Source: Pseudomonas caricapapayae
Lineage (GTDB): Bacteria; Pseudomonadota; Gammaproteobacteria; Pseudomonadales; Pseudomonadaceae
Direction: 5' to 3'
NCBI RefSeq assembly: GCF_001400735.1
Contig: NZ_LJPW01000161.1
Span: 59,011 to 123,010, forward strand
DNA length: 64,000 nt
The notes under the pieces are model-generated. The model did no database searches, had not been told where the DNA came from, and saw only the letters and a program-made list of their open reading frames with translations. Below are positions 26,778 to 36,357 of the stretch, in pieces; position 1 is the stretch's first letter, and each line of letters opens with the position of its first letter. Made by a program: the position numbers and the translations under genes.

Positions 26778-28883
26778 TCAGACACCCGACGCTTTCGCTG
26801 CCGCTACGTCTTTGATCGACAGCTTGATACGGCCGCGGTTGTCCACGTCCAGTACCAGCACTTCGACTTCTTGACCTTCCTTGAGGATATCGGTCACTTT
26901 CTCTACACGAGCATCGCTCAGCATCGAGATGTGAACCAGGCCGTCCTTGCCCGGCAGGATGTTGACGAATGCGCCGAAATCGACGATGCGCTCAACCTTG
27001 CCGACGTAGATCTTGCCGATCTCGGCTTCTGCGGTAATGCCCAGAACGCGCTGACGTGCTGCCTCAGCCGCTTCCTTGGATTCGCCGAATATCTTGATCG
27101 AGCCGTCGTCTTCGATGTCGATCGAAGCCTTGGTCTCTTCGCAGATAGCACGGATGGTCGCGCCACCCTTGCCGATCACGTCACGGATCTTGTCGGTGTC
27201 GATTTTCATCGCGATCATGGTCGGAGCGTTGGCCGACAGTTCGTTACGCGACTGACCGATGATCTGGTTCATCTGACCGAGGATGTTCAGGCGAGCTTCC
27301 AGGGCTTGGCCCAGAGCGATCTCCATGATTTCTTCGGTGATGCCTTTGATCTTGATGTCCATCTGCAGCGCGGTAACACCTTTGGAGGTACCGGCTACCT
27401 TGAAGTCCATGTCGCCCAGGTGGTCTTCGTCACCCAGGATGTCGGTCAGAATGGCGAACTTCTCACCTTCCTTGACCAGACCCATGGCGATACCGGCAAC
27501 CGGTGCCTTCATCGGCACACCGGCGTCCATCAGAGCCAGGGAAGCACCGCAGACCGAGGCCATGGAGCTGGAGCCGTTGGACTCGGTGATTTCCGATACA
27601 ACACGGATGGTGTACGGGAACACGTCAGCGCCTGGCAGCATGGCCTGGACACTGCGACGGGCCAGACGACCGTGACCGATTTCACGACGACCTGCGCCGC
27701 CCATGCGACCACACTCGCCCACCGAGAACGGAGGGAAGTTGTAGTGCAGCATGAAGGGGTCTTTTTTCTCGCCTTCAAGGGTGTCGAGCAGCTGTGCGTC
27801 ACGTGCAGTACCCAGCGTGGCAACAACCAGCGCCTGAGTTTCGCCACGGGTGAACAGTGCCGAACCGTGAGTCTTTGGCAGAACGCCGACTTCGATGTTC
27901 AGAGGGCGAACGGTGCGCGTGTCACGGCCATCGATACGCGGCTTGCCGTTTACAATGTTTTCGCGAACGGTGCGGTATTCGATTTCGCCGAACGCAGCCT
28001 TGACTTCGCTGGCGGACGGGCTGCCTTCTTCGACAGCGAGCTTGGCAACGACCTGATCTTTCAGTTCGCCCAGACGCGCGTAGCGGTCGGCTTTGACAGT
28101 GATGGTGTAAGCCTGGGAGATCGCGTCGCCAAACTCGGCACGGATAGCGCCCAGCAACGCGGTCGCTTCCGGCTTGGGCTGCCATGCCCAGGTAGGCTTG
28201 GCAGCCTCGGCGGCGAGTTCCTTGATGGCGTTGATCACCACCTGGAATTCGTCATGGGCGAACAGCACAGCGCCCAGCATCTGGTCTTCGGTCAGCTCTT
28301 TGGCTTCCGATTCAACCATCAGAACAGCTTCGGAAGTACCGGCTACGACCATGTCCAGGCTCGACGCCTGCAGTTGCTCGTAAGTCGGGTTCAGCAGGTA
28401 GCCGGTGCTTTCGTGGAAAGCGACACGGGCAGCACCGACCGGACCGTCAAACGGAATACCGGAGATAGCCAGAGCAGCCGAAGTACCGATCATCGCAGCG
28501 ATGTCCGGATCGATTTTCTTGCTGGTGGAGACGACGGTGCAGACGACCTGCACTTCGTTCATGAAGCCTTCTGGAAACAACGGGCGGATCGGACGGTCGA
28601 TCAGGCGCGAGGTCAGGGTTTCTTTCTCGGAAGGACGGCCTTCACGCTTGAAGAAACCACCAGGAATCTTGCCGGCAGCGTAGGTTTTTTCCTGATAGTG
28701 CACGGACAGAGGGAAGAAGCCTTTGCCAGCGTCAGCCTGTTTGGCGCCGACCACAGTCACGAGTACGCTGACGTCGTCGTCAACGGTGACCAATACTGCG
28801 CCAGAGGCTTGACGGGCGATACGGCCTGTCTCGAGGGTTACGGTCGATTGACCGAACTGAAACTTTTTGATTACCGGGTTCAC
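26778..28883 (-). CDS. pnp: Polynucleotide phosphorylase
   Basis: 3'-5' exoribonuclease and RNA polymerase of the degradosome. 701 residues: two RNase PH domains (first beginning near FQFGQSTVTLETGRIARQAS; second with RIDGRDTRTVRPLNIEVGVL), then a KH domain (IRDVIGKGGATIRAICEET, near residue 561) and an S1 domain (IYVGKVERIVDFGAFVNIL, near residue 625). GTG start at 28883 with AGGTAGGA upstream. Last gene of the rimP-nusA-infB-rbfA-truB-rpsO-pnp cluster; the 175-base leader behind rpsO is structured, as in enterobacteria where RNase III and PNPase autoregulate. Confidence 0.97.
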   Translation of the reverse strand: MNPVIKKFQFGQSTVTLETGRIARQASGAVLVTVDDDVSVLVTVVGAKQADAGKGFFPLSVHYQEKTYAAGKIPGGFFKREGRPSEKETLTSRLIDRPIRPLFPEGFMNEVQVVCTVVSTSKKIDPDIAAMIGTSAALAISGIPFDGPVGAARVAFHESTGYLLNPTYEQLQASSLDMVVAGTSEAVLMVESEAKELTEDQMLGAVLFAHDEFQVVINAIKELAAEAAKPTWAWQPKPEATALLGAIRAEFGDAISQAYTITVKADRYARLGELKDQVVAKLAVEEGSPSASEVKAAFGEIEYRTVRENIVNGKPRIDGRDTRTVRPLNIEVGVLPKTHGSALFTRGETQALVVATLGTARDAQLLDTLEGEKKDPFMLHYNFPPFSVGECGRMGGAGRREIGHGRLARRSVQAMLPGADVFPYTIRVVSEITESNGSSSMASVCGASLALMDAGVPMKAPVAGIAMGLVKEGEKFAILTDILGDEDHLGDMDFKVAGTSKGVTALQMDIKIKGITEEIMEIALGQALEARLNILGQMNQIIGQSRNELSANAPTMIAMKIDTDKIRDVIGKGGATIRAICEETKASIDIEDDGSIKIFGESKEAAEAARQRVLGITAEAEIGKIYVGKVERIVDFGAFVNILPGKDGLVHISMLSDARVEKVTDILKEGQEVEVLVLDVDNRGRIKLSIKDVAAAKASGV

Positions 28884-29058
28884 GGTTTCCTACCTTTCTT
28901 TGTGGCTCTTGGGGAACTGGTTTCTTGCGAATTCTTGGGCAGCGTGGGGAATCGGCCCCTTCCACAGCCCAGATAAAACTTGAGGCTGGGAGCCTGCCAG
29001 AACCACCGGGCAAACCCGACGGATCGTGACAGACAACCAACCTCTAGCAACGTCGTTA

Positions 29059-29328
29059 TTAGCGACGCAGACCCAGACGACCGATCAGGGCGCTGTAACG
29101 GCTAACGTCCTTACCTTTCAGGTAATCCAGCAGCTTGCGGCGCTGGTTTACCATACGGATCAGACCACGACGCGAGTGGTGGTCCTTACCGTTGGCCTTG
29201 AAGTGGCCTTGCAGTTTGTTGATGTTGGCGGTCAGCAGTGCAACTTGCACTTCTGGCGAACCAGTATCACCAACAGCTTGCTGGTAGTCGGTTACGATCT
29301 GAGCTTTTTCTTCACCGCTGAGTGCCAT
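29059..29328 (-). CDS. rpsO: 30S ribosomal protein S15
   Basis: 89 residues, exact family length; binds the central domain of 16S rRNA. MALSGEEKAQIVTDYQQAVG start at 29328, ending YSALIGRLGLRR. A start at 29349 would add seven residues not found in the family. Between truB and pnp as in most proteobacteria. Confidence 0.98.
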   Translation of the reverse strand: MALSGEEKAQIVTDYQQAVGDTGSPEVQVALLTANINKLQGHFKANGKDHHSRRGLIRMVNQRRKLLDYLKGKDVSRYSALIGRLGLRR

Positions 29329-29487
29329 GTGGGCAATCCTTTTGTTCAAGGAAGCGCTTCCGGAGAAACGTTTCCAACAGGCCGAGGACAGATCCCCGTA
29401 TTAAAAAAGGAGGTATGACCGTGCCTGTTGACAGCCATCCTCGTTCCACCCCGCTCGCAGGCTAGCCTGCGGACGGACTGGTTCCGG

Positions 29488-30405
29488 TCACTCTGACCGA
29501 ATCAATCGACGCGGCGCAATACGCCCGTCTTCGCCAACTTCACCGATACCGATGAAGCGGCCTTCGTGATCCTGCACGCGAACCATACCGAATTTCGGTG
29601 CGTCCGGCGCGCGTACTGGCTGCCCGTGCAACCAGTAAAACGAACTGTGCTCCGAAAACTTCAGCAGCGGCCAGTCCAGCAGACCGCTGTCCGATGGCAT
29701 CAGGAAGCGGTCAACCGCTTCATTGCCGCCGTCGGCGTGCACTTGCTCCAGCTCCTCCAGCGTAACCGTCTGAGCCAGCGTGAAAGGCCCCGCCTGGGTA
29801 CGGCGCAGCTCTGCGACGTAAGCACCACAACCGAGCTTTTCACCAATATCCTCGACCAGCGTACGGATATAGGTGCCTTTGCTGCAATCGACGGACAGAC
29901 GTGCCGTGTCGCCTTCGCAAGCAAGTAATTCCAGGCGCGCAATAGTAACAGAACGGGGCTCGCGCTCCACTACTTCCCCTGCACGTGCCAGCTTGTAAAG
30001 TGGCTGGCCGTCACGCTTGAGGGCTGAGTACATGGGAGGTATCTGGCTGATTTGCCCGCGAAAATGCGGCAGAACCGCTTCGATATCGTCGCGACCAACG
30101 GTCACCGGACGCGTGAGCAAAACCTCGCCTTCAGAATCGGCGGTGGTAGTGGTTTTACCCAGTTGTGCCAAAGTCTCGTAGGACTTGTCCGAATCGAGCA
30201 AGTATTGAGAGAACTTGGTCGCTTCACCAAAGCACAATGGCAAAACACCCGTTGCCAGGGGATCGAGGCTGCCGGTATGCCCGGCCTTCTCGGCGTTGAG
30301 CAGCCAGCGAACCTTTTGCAGAGCGGCGTTGGAAGTGAAGCCCAGTGGCTTGTCGAGCAGGATGATCCCGCTGACATTGCGGCGTATACGCTTGACCTGA
30401 GCCAC
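29488..30405 (-). CDS. truB: tRNA pseudouridine-55 synthase
   Basis: Makes pseudouridine 55 in the T-loop of tRNAs. 305 residues: [14 protein letters not shown], then the catalytic-Asp motif [20 protein letters not shown] near residue 42-60, and the [14 protein letters not shown] motif; a C-terminal PUA-like part is present. Starts three bases after the rbfA stop. Confidence 0.97.
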
Positions 30406-30408
30406 CCT

Positions 30409-30825
30409 TTATTCCTCGTTGCTTTCAGGCTTTGCATCTGACGATGCCGAGCCTTCCTGATGCTGGCCGTCCTGCGCCACGGCACGCTCGATCAGTGCCG
30501 AGAGATGTGCACCACGCACGACGCTTTCGTCGTAGTGGAAATGCAGTTGAGGCACACTGCGCAGCTTCATTTCGCGTGCCAGCTGCATGCGCAGGAAGCC
30601 TGCGGCAGAGTTGAGCACCTTGATGGTCTGTGCGATCTCTTCCGCGCTGTCCTGCCCCATGACGGTCATGAAAATCTTCGCATGACCCACGTCACGGCTG
30701 ACGTCTACGGCGGTGATAGTGACCAGACCCACACGTGGGTCCTTGATTTCGCGACGGATCAGTTGCGCCAGCTCACGCTGCATCTGATCGCCGATACGTT
30801 GGGTACGGCTGTATTCTTTTGCCAT
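30409..30825 (-). CDS. rbfA: 30S ribosome-binding factor A
   Basis: Cold-shock-associated 30S maturation factor acting on the 5' helix of 16S rRNA. 138 residues with the KH-like fold blocks QRELAQLIRREIKDPRVGLV, HAKIFMTVMG and RSVPQLHFHYDESV; the acidic, Glu/Ser-rich C-tail is variable in the family. Between infB and truB. Confidence 0.95.
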   Translation of the reverse strand: MAKEYSRTQRIGDQMQRELAQLIRREIKDPRVGLVTITAVDVSRDVGHAKIFMTVMGQDSAEEIAQTIKVLNSAAGFLRMQLAREMKLRSVPQLHFHYDESVVRGAHLSALIERAVAQDGQHQEGSASSDAKPESNEE

Positions 30826-30878
30826 GCTTGTTACCTGTTACTGATCCGGGAGCAAACCCTGACAGTCTGAAAGCGGCA

Positions 30879-30912
30879 AACGCCCGGCCTGACAATTGCC
30901 AGACCGGGCGTT
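30879..30912. repeat. Long near-perfect palindrome between infB and rbfA
   Basis: Outer arms AACGCCCGG / CCGGGCGTT enclose inner arms CTGGCAA / TTGTCAG on the minus strand, together a 34-base hairpin with only one mispair level. There is no T-run after it, so it may be an mRNA processing or stabilising structure that separates infB from rbfA-truB, or a partial terminator. Confidence 0.65.
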
Positions 30913-30984
30913 GCGTTTAGAGGCCTCGGGGGAAGCAGGGCATTTGCATGCAAGGCTCCCACCATGGCTCCTGAGGCTCGCGAT

Positions 30985-33513
30985 TTAGAGGCTGCGAGCC
31001 ACTTGGACCTTCTCGAAGACTTCGATCTTGTCACCGACCTTGACGTCGTTGTAGCTCTTGACGCCGATACCGCATTCCATGCCTGCACGAACTTCGGCAG
31101 CGTCGTCCTTGAAGCGGCGCAGGGATTCCAGCTCGCCTTCAAAGATAACGATGTCTTCGCGCAGAACACGAATTGGACGGTTACGGTAAACCGTGCCTTC
31201 CAGAACCATACACCCTGCGATCGCGCCAAACTTCGGCGAACGGAACACATCGCGGACTTCGGCAATACCCAGGATGTTCTCCCGGACGTCGCTGCCAAGC
31301 ATACCGGTAAGGGCTTTCTTGACGTCTTCGATGATGTCGTAGATCACGTTGTAGTAACGCATGTCCAGACCTTCCTGCTCGACAATCTTGCGCGCGCCAG
31401 CATCGGCACGCACGTTGAAGCCAAACAGTACAGCGTTGGAGGCCAGTGCCAGGTTGGCGTCGCTCTCGGTGATACCACCGACACCGCCACCGACTACGCG
31501 CACTTGCACTTCGTCGTTACCCAGGCCGCCGAGGGCGCCCTGCAATGCTTCCAGAGAACCGCGGACGTCGGATTTGAGGACGATGTTGAGCGTCTTCTTC
31601 TCTTCCTGACCCATGTTCTCGAAGATGTTTTCCAGCTTGCCGGCATGAGCGCGAGCCAGTTTGACCTCGCGGAACTTGCCTTGGCGAAACAGGGCGACTT
31701 CACGGGCTTTCTTCTCGTCAGCCAGTACCGACATCTCGTCGCCAGCATCCGGAGTACCGTCAAGACCCAGGATTTCGACCGGGATCGAAGGACCTGCTTC
31801 TTTGACTGGCTTGCCGTTCTCGTCGAGCATGGCGCGAATGCGACCGAAGTTCGAACCGACCAGAACCATGTCGCCCTGACGCAATGTACCGTCCTGAACC
31901 AGAACAGTAGCTACCGGACCACGGCCCTTGTCCAGACGGGACTCGACGACGACACCACGACCAGGGGCCGATGGCGTTGCCTTGAGTTCCAGGACTTCGG
32001 CTTGCAACAAAACAGCCTCCAGCAGCTCGTCGACGCCGGTACCCATCTTCGCGGAGACCGAAACGAAAGGCGTATCACCGCCCCACTCTTCGGACGTCAC
32101 ACCGTGGACGGACAGTTCGCTGCGAATACGATCGAGGTCGGCACCAGGCTTGTCGATCTTGTTCACCGCAACAACCAGCGGAACGCCAGCAGCCACAGCA
32201 TGCTGAACAGCTTCGATGGTTTGCGGCATCACGCCATCGTCGGCAGCGACAACCAGAATCACGATATCGGTCGCCTTGGCACCGCGGGCACGCATTGCGG
32301 TAAACGCAGCGTGACCAGGGGTGTCGAGGAACGTCACCATGCCGCGTTCGGTTTCAACGTGGTAGGCACCGATGTGCTGGGTGATACCACCCGCTTCACC
32401 GGCGGCTACCTTCGCACGGCGGATATAGTCGAGCAGCGAGGTCTTACCGTGGTCGACGTGGCCCATTACGGTCACAACCGGTGCACGGGAGAACGACTCA
32501 CCTTCGAACTTCAGCGATTCAGCCAGGGAATCTTCCAGGGCGTTGTCGCTGACCAGCGTGACCTTGTGGCCCAGCTCTTCGGCGATCAACTGGGCAGTTT
32601 CCTGATCCAGTACCTGGTTGATGGTCACCGGAGTGCCCATCTTGAACATGAACTTGATGACTTCAGCAGCCTTGACCGACATCTGTGCCGACAACTCGCC
32701 GACAGTGATGGTCTCGCCGATTGCGACGTCACGGATCACAGGACCGGTAGGGCTCTGGAAACCATGCGCATTGCGCTTCTTCAGCTTGGACTTGCCGCGG
32801 CCACCGCGACGGAAGCTGTCGCTTTCTTCGTCGGTAGTACGAGGCGCAACGCGAGGGGCCGGAGCCTTCTCTTTGACCGAAGCACGATGCGGAGCATTTT
32901 TACGCTCTCCGTCGCCGCCGCGGGCATTGCGGTCGTCAGCACGAGGTTTGTCTGGACGACGCTGTTCATCACGCTTGCGAGCGTCTGCAGACGGCGCAGC
33001 GCTGGCAGGTGCCGGAGCAGCAGCTGCTGCCGGCGCTTCACGCACTGGCTCGGCGGCTGCAACAGGTTGCGCAGGTGCAGAAGCTGGCTCGCCGACAGCA
33101 GGCTGGTTGCGCGCATCTTCTTCGGCGCGACGCTTGGCTTCTTCTTCAGCCTTTTGACGAGCGGCATTTTCTACCGCACGGCGTTCGTCCATCTCGCGCT
33201 TGCGCTCGGCTTCGATCTCTTCCGGGCTACGCTGCACAAAGACTTTCTTCTTGCGCACTTCAACGCTGATGCTTTTGCTGCCAGCAACGCGCAGGGTGCT
33301 GGTGGTCTTGCGCTGCAAGGTAATCTTGCGAGGCTCTTCCACCTTGGCCTTGTGACCGCTTTTCAGGTGCGTCAACAAGGCTTGTTTTTCGTTATCGGTC
33401 ACAACTTGCTCGGCGGCGGTGTGCGGCAGACCTGCCTCACGCATCTGCTGTAACAGGCGCTCTACCGGTGTGTCGACCACTTTGGCCAGTTCTTTCACCG
33501 TGACTTGCGTCAT
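30985..33513 (-). CDS. infB: Translation initiation factor IF-2
   Basis: GTPase that brings fMet-tRNA to the 30S subunit. 842 residues: N-terminal IF2_N domain (MTQVTVKELAKVVDTPVERL), an Ala/Arg/Glu-rich linker (about residues 95-240), then the G domain with VMGHVDHGKTSLLD, DTPGHAAFTAM and NKIDKPGADLD (near 350-460), and the C-terminal fMet-binding domains. Downstream of nusA by 27 bases; upstream of rbfA with a 159-base gap holding a large hairpin. Confidence 0.97.
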   Translation of the reverse strand: MTQVTVKELAKVVDTPVERLLQQMREAGLPHTAAEQVVTDNEKQALLTHLKSGHKAKVEEPRKITLQRKTTSTLRVAGSKSISVEVRKKKVFVQRSPEEIEAERKREMDERRAVENAARQKAEEEAKRRAEEDARNQPAVGEPASAPAQPVAAAEPVREAPAAAAAPAPASAAPSADARKRDEQRRPDKPRADDRNARGGDGERKNAPHRASVKEKAPAPRVAPRTTDEESDSFRRGGRGKSKLKKRNAHGFQSPTGPVIRDVAIGETITVGELSAQMSVKAAEVIKFMFKMGTPVTINQVLDQETAQLIAEELGHKVTLVSDNALEDSLAESLKFEGESFSRAPVVTVMGHVDHGKTSLLDYIRRAKVAAGEAGGITQHIGAYHVETERGMVTFLDTPGHAAFTAMRARGAKATDIVILVVAADDGVMPQTIEAVQHAVAAGVPLVVAVNKIDKPGADLDRIRSELSVHGVTSEEWGGDTPFVSVSAKMGTGVDELLEAVLLQAEVLELKATPSAPGRGVVVESRLDKGRGPVATVLVQDGTLRQGDMVLVGSNFGRIRAMLDENGKPVKEAGPSIPVEILGLDGTPDAGDEMSVLADEKKAREVALFRQGKFREVKLARAHAGKLENIFENMGQEEKKTLNIVLKSDVRGSLEALQGALGGLGNDEVQVRVVGGGVGGITESDANLALASNAVLFGFNVRADAGARKIVEQEGLDMRYYNVIYDIIEDVKKALTGMLGSDVRENILGIAEVRDVFRSPKFGAIAGCMVLEGTVYRNRPIRVLREDIVIFEGELESLRRFKDDAAEVRAGMECGIGVKSYNDVKVGDKIEVFEKVQVARSL

Positions 33514-33540
33514 GCACTTCTCTCCTCAGGCCGCGCCCAA

Positions 33541-35022
33541 TTACTCGAACCAGTGGGCTCGGGCGGCCATGATCAACTTGCCGGCACGATCATCGTCAAT
33601 GCCGTCGATGTCGAGCAGGTCATCTATAGACTGCTCGGCCAGGTCTTCGCGGGTAATTACGCCGCGCACCGCCAGTTCCATCGCCAAATCCTTGTCCATA
33701 CCCTCAAGTGAGAGCAGGTCTTCGGCCGGATGGGCGTCTGCCAGCTTTTCCTCTGTAGCGATGGCTTTAGTCAACAAACGATCCTTGGCACGAGCGCGAA
33801 GCTCGTTGACGATGTCTTCGTCAAAGCCGTCGATGTTGAGCATTTCTTCCAACGGTACGTAGGCAATCTCTTCCAGGCTGGTGAAGCCTTCATCAACCAG
33901 CACCTGTGCCAACTCTTCATCGACTTCGAGTTCTTCGATGAAATTGCGCAGGATGTCACCGGTTTCAGCTTGCTGCTTGGCCTGGATGTCCGATTCGGTC
34001 ATTACGTTCAGGGTCCAGCCGGTCAACTGACTGGCCAGACGCACGTTCTGACCGCCACGACCAATAGCCTGGGCCAGGTTGTCCGCGCCCACTGCGATAT
34101 CCATTGCATGCGCATCTTCATCTACGATGATTGCCGCTACTTCTGCAGGAGACATTGCATTGATCACGAACTGCGCCGGATTATCGTCCCAAAGAACGAT
34201 ATCCACACGCTCGCCACCCAGCTCGCCGGAAACAGCCTGAACGCGCGAACCGCGCATGCCGATACAGGCACCTTGCGGATCGATTCGTTTATCCTTGGAG
34301 CGAACAGCGATTTTCGCACGAGAACCCGGGTCACGGGAGGCAGCCATCACCTCGATCAGACCTTCGGCAATTTCCGGCACTTCAATGCGGAAAAGCTCGA
34401 TCAGCATCTCTGGCGCAGTACGCGACAGAATCAGCTGAGGGCCACGGTTTTCGGTGCGAATTTCCTTCAGCAGAGCACGGACGCGGACACCAACCCGGAA
34501 GGTTTCCCGGGAAATGATGTCTTCACGAGCCAGCAAGGCCTCGGCATTGTTACCCAGGTCAACGATGACATTGTCACGTGTAACCTTTTTAACAGTACCA
34601 GAAATGATTTCACCCAGACGCTCGCGGTAGGCATCTACCACCTGAGCGCGCTCGGCTTCGCGAACTTTCTGCACAATGACTTGCTTGGCGGTCTGCGCAG
34701 CGATACGACCGAATTCGATGGATTCGATTTTCTCTTCGATCAGGTCGCCTGCAACGGCACCCGGCTTCTTGACCTGAGCCTGGTCCACCGCCAATTCGTA
34801 TGCAGGATCATCCAGATCTTCATCTTCGACAACTGTCCAGCGACGGAAAGTCTCGTAGTTGCCTGTCTGGCGATTGATCTCTACACGCAGTTCTACTTCA
34901 TCTTCAAAACGTTTCTTGGTAGCGGTGGCAAGAGCCAGCTCCAGCGCTTCAAAAATTACACTTGCCGGAACGCCCTTTTCATTGGACACCGACTCAACAA
35001 CCAGCAGTACTTCTTTGCTCAT
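33541..35022 (-). CDS. nusA: Transcription termination/antitermination factor NusA
   Basis: RNA polymerase-binding factor for pausing, termination and rRNA antitermination. 493 residues from ATG 35022 (MSKEVLLVVESVSNEKGVPA), the Pseudomonas/E. coli length. Order: N-terminal domain, S1 domain (about 135-200, ISGTVKKVTRDNVIVDLGNN), two KH domains (RIDPQGACIGMRGSRVQAVS; AIGRGGQNVRLASQL) and two C-terminal acidic helix-hairpin repeats (LDIDGIDDDRAGKLIMAARA). In enterobacteria NusA represses its own operon. Confidence 0.97.
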   Translation of the reverse strand: MSKEVLLVVESVSNEKGVPASVIFEALELALATATKKRFEDEVELRVEINRQTGNYETFRRWTVVEDEDLDDPAYELAVDQAQVKKPGAVAGDLIEEKIESIEFGRIAAQTAKQVIVQKVREAERAQVVDAYRERLGEIISGTVKKVTRDNVIVDLGNNAEALLAREDIISRETFRVGVRVRALLKEIRTENRGPQLILSRTAPEMLIELFRIEVPEIAEGLIEVMAASRDPGSRAKIAVRSKDKRIDPQGACIGMRGSRVQAVSGELGGERVDIVLWDDNPAQFVINAMSPAEVAAIIVDEDAHAMDIAVGADNLAQAIGRGGQNVRLASQLTGWTLNVMTESDIQAKQQAETGDILRNFIEELEVDEELAQVLVDEGFTSLEEIAYVPLEEMLNIDGFDEDIVNELRARAKDRLLTKAIATEEKLADAHPAEDLLSLEGMDKDLAMELAVRGVITREDLAEQSIDDLLDIDGIDDDRAGKLIMAARAHWFE

Positions 35023-35081
35023 CGTACGCCTCGCCTTTCGCAAGCCATTGGATCCGCGGGATCCGCAGTAACCGGCACGTC

Positions 35082-35540
35082 TCAGTCAAACGTGGGAATA
35101 ATGTTGGCCTTGTCGATCATGTCGATCGGCAACAGGAACTCATGGTCTTCAACCTGCACCACGACATCCTGCTCCTCCACCCCGCGGAGAAGGCCTTGAA
35201 AGTTGCGCCGGCCTTCGAAGGGCGAGCGCAGCTTTATTTTCACTTGTTCCCCGGCGTACGAAGCAAACTGCTCAATAGTGAACAGTGGGCGCTCCATGCC
35301 AGGAGAAGATACTTCAAGGGTGTATTCGGTGCTGATTGGATCTTCTACGTCCAGTACACCGCTGACCTGACGACTGACGATTGCGCAGTCGTCGACCAGA
35401 ACACCACCTTCCTTGTCAATATAAATGCGCAGCACCGAATGCTTGCCCTGGGAACTGAAATCGATCCCCCAGCATTGATAGCCAAGGGCCACGACCACCG
35501 GGGCCAACAAGTCCTGCAACTGTTCTAGCTTGCTCGACAC
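35082..35540 (-). CDS. rimP: Ribosome maturation factor RimP
   Basis: 30S assembly factor. 152 residues: ALGYQCWGIDFSSQGKHSVL, RIYIDKEGGVLVDDCAIVSR, EVSSPGMERPLFT are family blocks. GTG 35540 (VSSKLEQLQDLLAPVV) is preferred because GAGGGGG lies just upstream; an ATG at 35558 would add MHEGVQ. First protein gene of the nusA-infB operon, only about 30 bases behind a terminator-type hairpin (35570-35591). Confidence 0.94.
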   Translation of the reverse strand: MSSKLEQLQDLLAPVVVALGYQCWGIDFSSQGKHSVLRIYIDKEGGVLVDDCAIVSRQVSGVLDVEDPISTEYTLEVSSPGMERPLFTIEQFASYAGEQVKIKLRSPFEGRRNFQGLLRGVEEQDVVVQVEDHEFLLPIDMIDKANIIPTFD

Positions 35541-35569
35541 CTGAACCCCCTCGTGCATGCTTTAGAAAT

Positions 35570-35591
35570 AAAAAAATGGGCAAAAGCCCAT
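35570..35591 (-). terminator. Terminator hairpin directly ahead of rimP
   Basis: Minus-strand stem ATGGGC / GCCCAT with a TTTT loop followed by seven T. It ends about 12 bases before the ATG at 35558, leaving no room for a promoter between it and rimP, so rimP-nusA-infB messages that start further upstream must read through it. Confidence 0.85.
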
Positions 35592-35638
35592 CCCTGAAAA
35601 CGCCGCTGAACATCGACGTCATGTACTGTCCAGCTAAC

Positions 35639-35660
35639 AAAAAGCCCCTTAAAAGGGGCT
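35639..35660 (-). terminator. Terminator behind tRNA-fMet
   Basis: Stem AGCCCCTT / AAGGGGCT with a two-base loop followed by TTTTT on the minus strand, 11 bases after the tRNA 3' end. Confidence 0.88.
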
Positions 35661-35670
35661 CCGCTAAAAC

Positions 35671-35747
<77 letters not shown>

Positions 35748-35810
35748 ACAAAGCTGGGGCGGAAGTATACGACCGATCCATTGCTGGGTCAATCCAACAT
35801 CCACCTACAA

Positions 35811-35831
35811 GAAAGCCCGCTAACGCGGGCT
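35811..35831 (-). terminator. Terminator behind tRNA-Leu
   Basis: Stem AGCCCGC / GCGGGCT with loop GTTA (minus strand), followed by TTTCTTG; moderate T-run. It lies between tRNA-Leu and tRNA-fMet. Confidence 0.75.
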
Positions 35832-35842
35832 CTCCTGTTAAT

Positions 35843-35928
35843 TGGTACCGAGAAGGGGACTCGAACCCCTACACCCTATGGGCACAACCACCTCAAGGTT
35901 GCGTGTCTACCAATTCCACCACCTCGGC
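35843..35928 (-). tRNA. tRNA-Leu (GAG)
   Basis: 86-base class II tRNA with a long variable arm and encoded CCA: acceptor GCCGAGG, D-arm TGGAATTGGTAGACA, anticodon loop TTGAGGT (GAG), T-arm GGGTTCGAGTCCC. Located 44 bases after secG, as leuU follows secG in E. coli, and probably co-transcribed with it. Confidence 0.96.
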
Positions 35929-35972
35929 ATTACAACTCTTTTTGGCGACCTCACGAACATCGCCGAATTCTT

Positions 35973-36353
35973 TTACTTCTTCTCTGGGGCTTGAGGTACG
36001 TCAGCAGGAACAACTGCTGGCTTTTGCCCTTCGAGAACCGGTACATCATCTGCTGCCGGCTTTTGCTTCACTTCCAGTATTGCCGGGTCTGGCAAACCTA
36101 CCTGAGTCAGCTGTTGAGCTTTCTCTTTAGCAAAGTAACCTAACCCCAAGCTGGTTATGAAAAAACATGCGGCGAGTATAGCAGTAAACTTACTGAGAAA
36201 GGTAGAGGTTCCTTGACCTCCGAAGACAGTATTTGATGCACCTGCTCCGAACGACGCACCAGCGTCCGCACCTTTACCCTGCTGCAGCAATACCAGAGCA
36301 ACAACGCCCAGAGCGCCCAACAGGTGAAAAACGATTACGACTGTTTCCAGCAT
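35973..36353 (-). CDS. secG: SecG, preprotein translocase subunit
   Basis: Auxiliary subunit of the SecYEG channel. 126 residues with two membrane helices (METVVIVFHLLGALGVVAL-type segment at the N-terminus; FTAILAACFFITSLGLGYFA near 55-75) separated by the conserved cytoplasmic loop QQGKGADAGASFGAG. The C-tail is rich in Pro/Lys/Glu. ATG 36353 (MLETVVIVFHLL) is the family start. Follows tpiA by four bases. Confidence 0.95.
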   Translation of the reverse strand: MLETVVIVFHLLGALGVVALVLLQQGKGADAGASFGAGASNTVFGGQGTSTFLSKFTAILAACFFITSLGLGYFAKEKAQQLTQVGLPDPAILEVKQKPAADDVPVLEGQKPAVVPADVPQAPEKK

Positions 36354-36357
36354 TTTT

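Noticed and set aside
26760..28976. Long open frame (738 codons) antisense to pnp
   Set aside because: Mirror frame produced by high-G+C codon bias of pnp; no start signal, low-complexity His/Gln/Asp-rich composition, no family features. The same applies to long antisense frames over yhdP (5702-7324), infB (30964-33453), nusA (33730-35199), carB (43135-45288) and dnaK (49856-52045).
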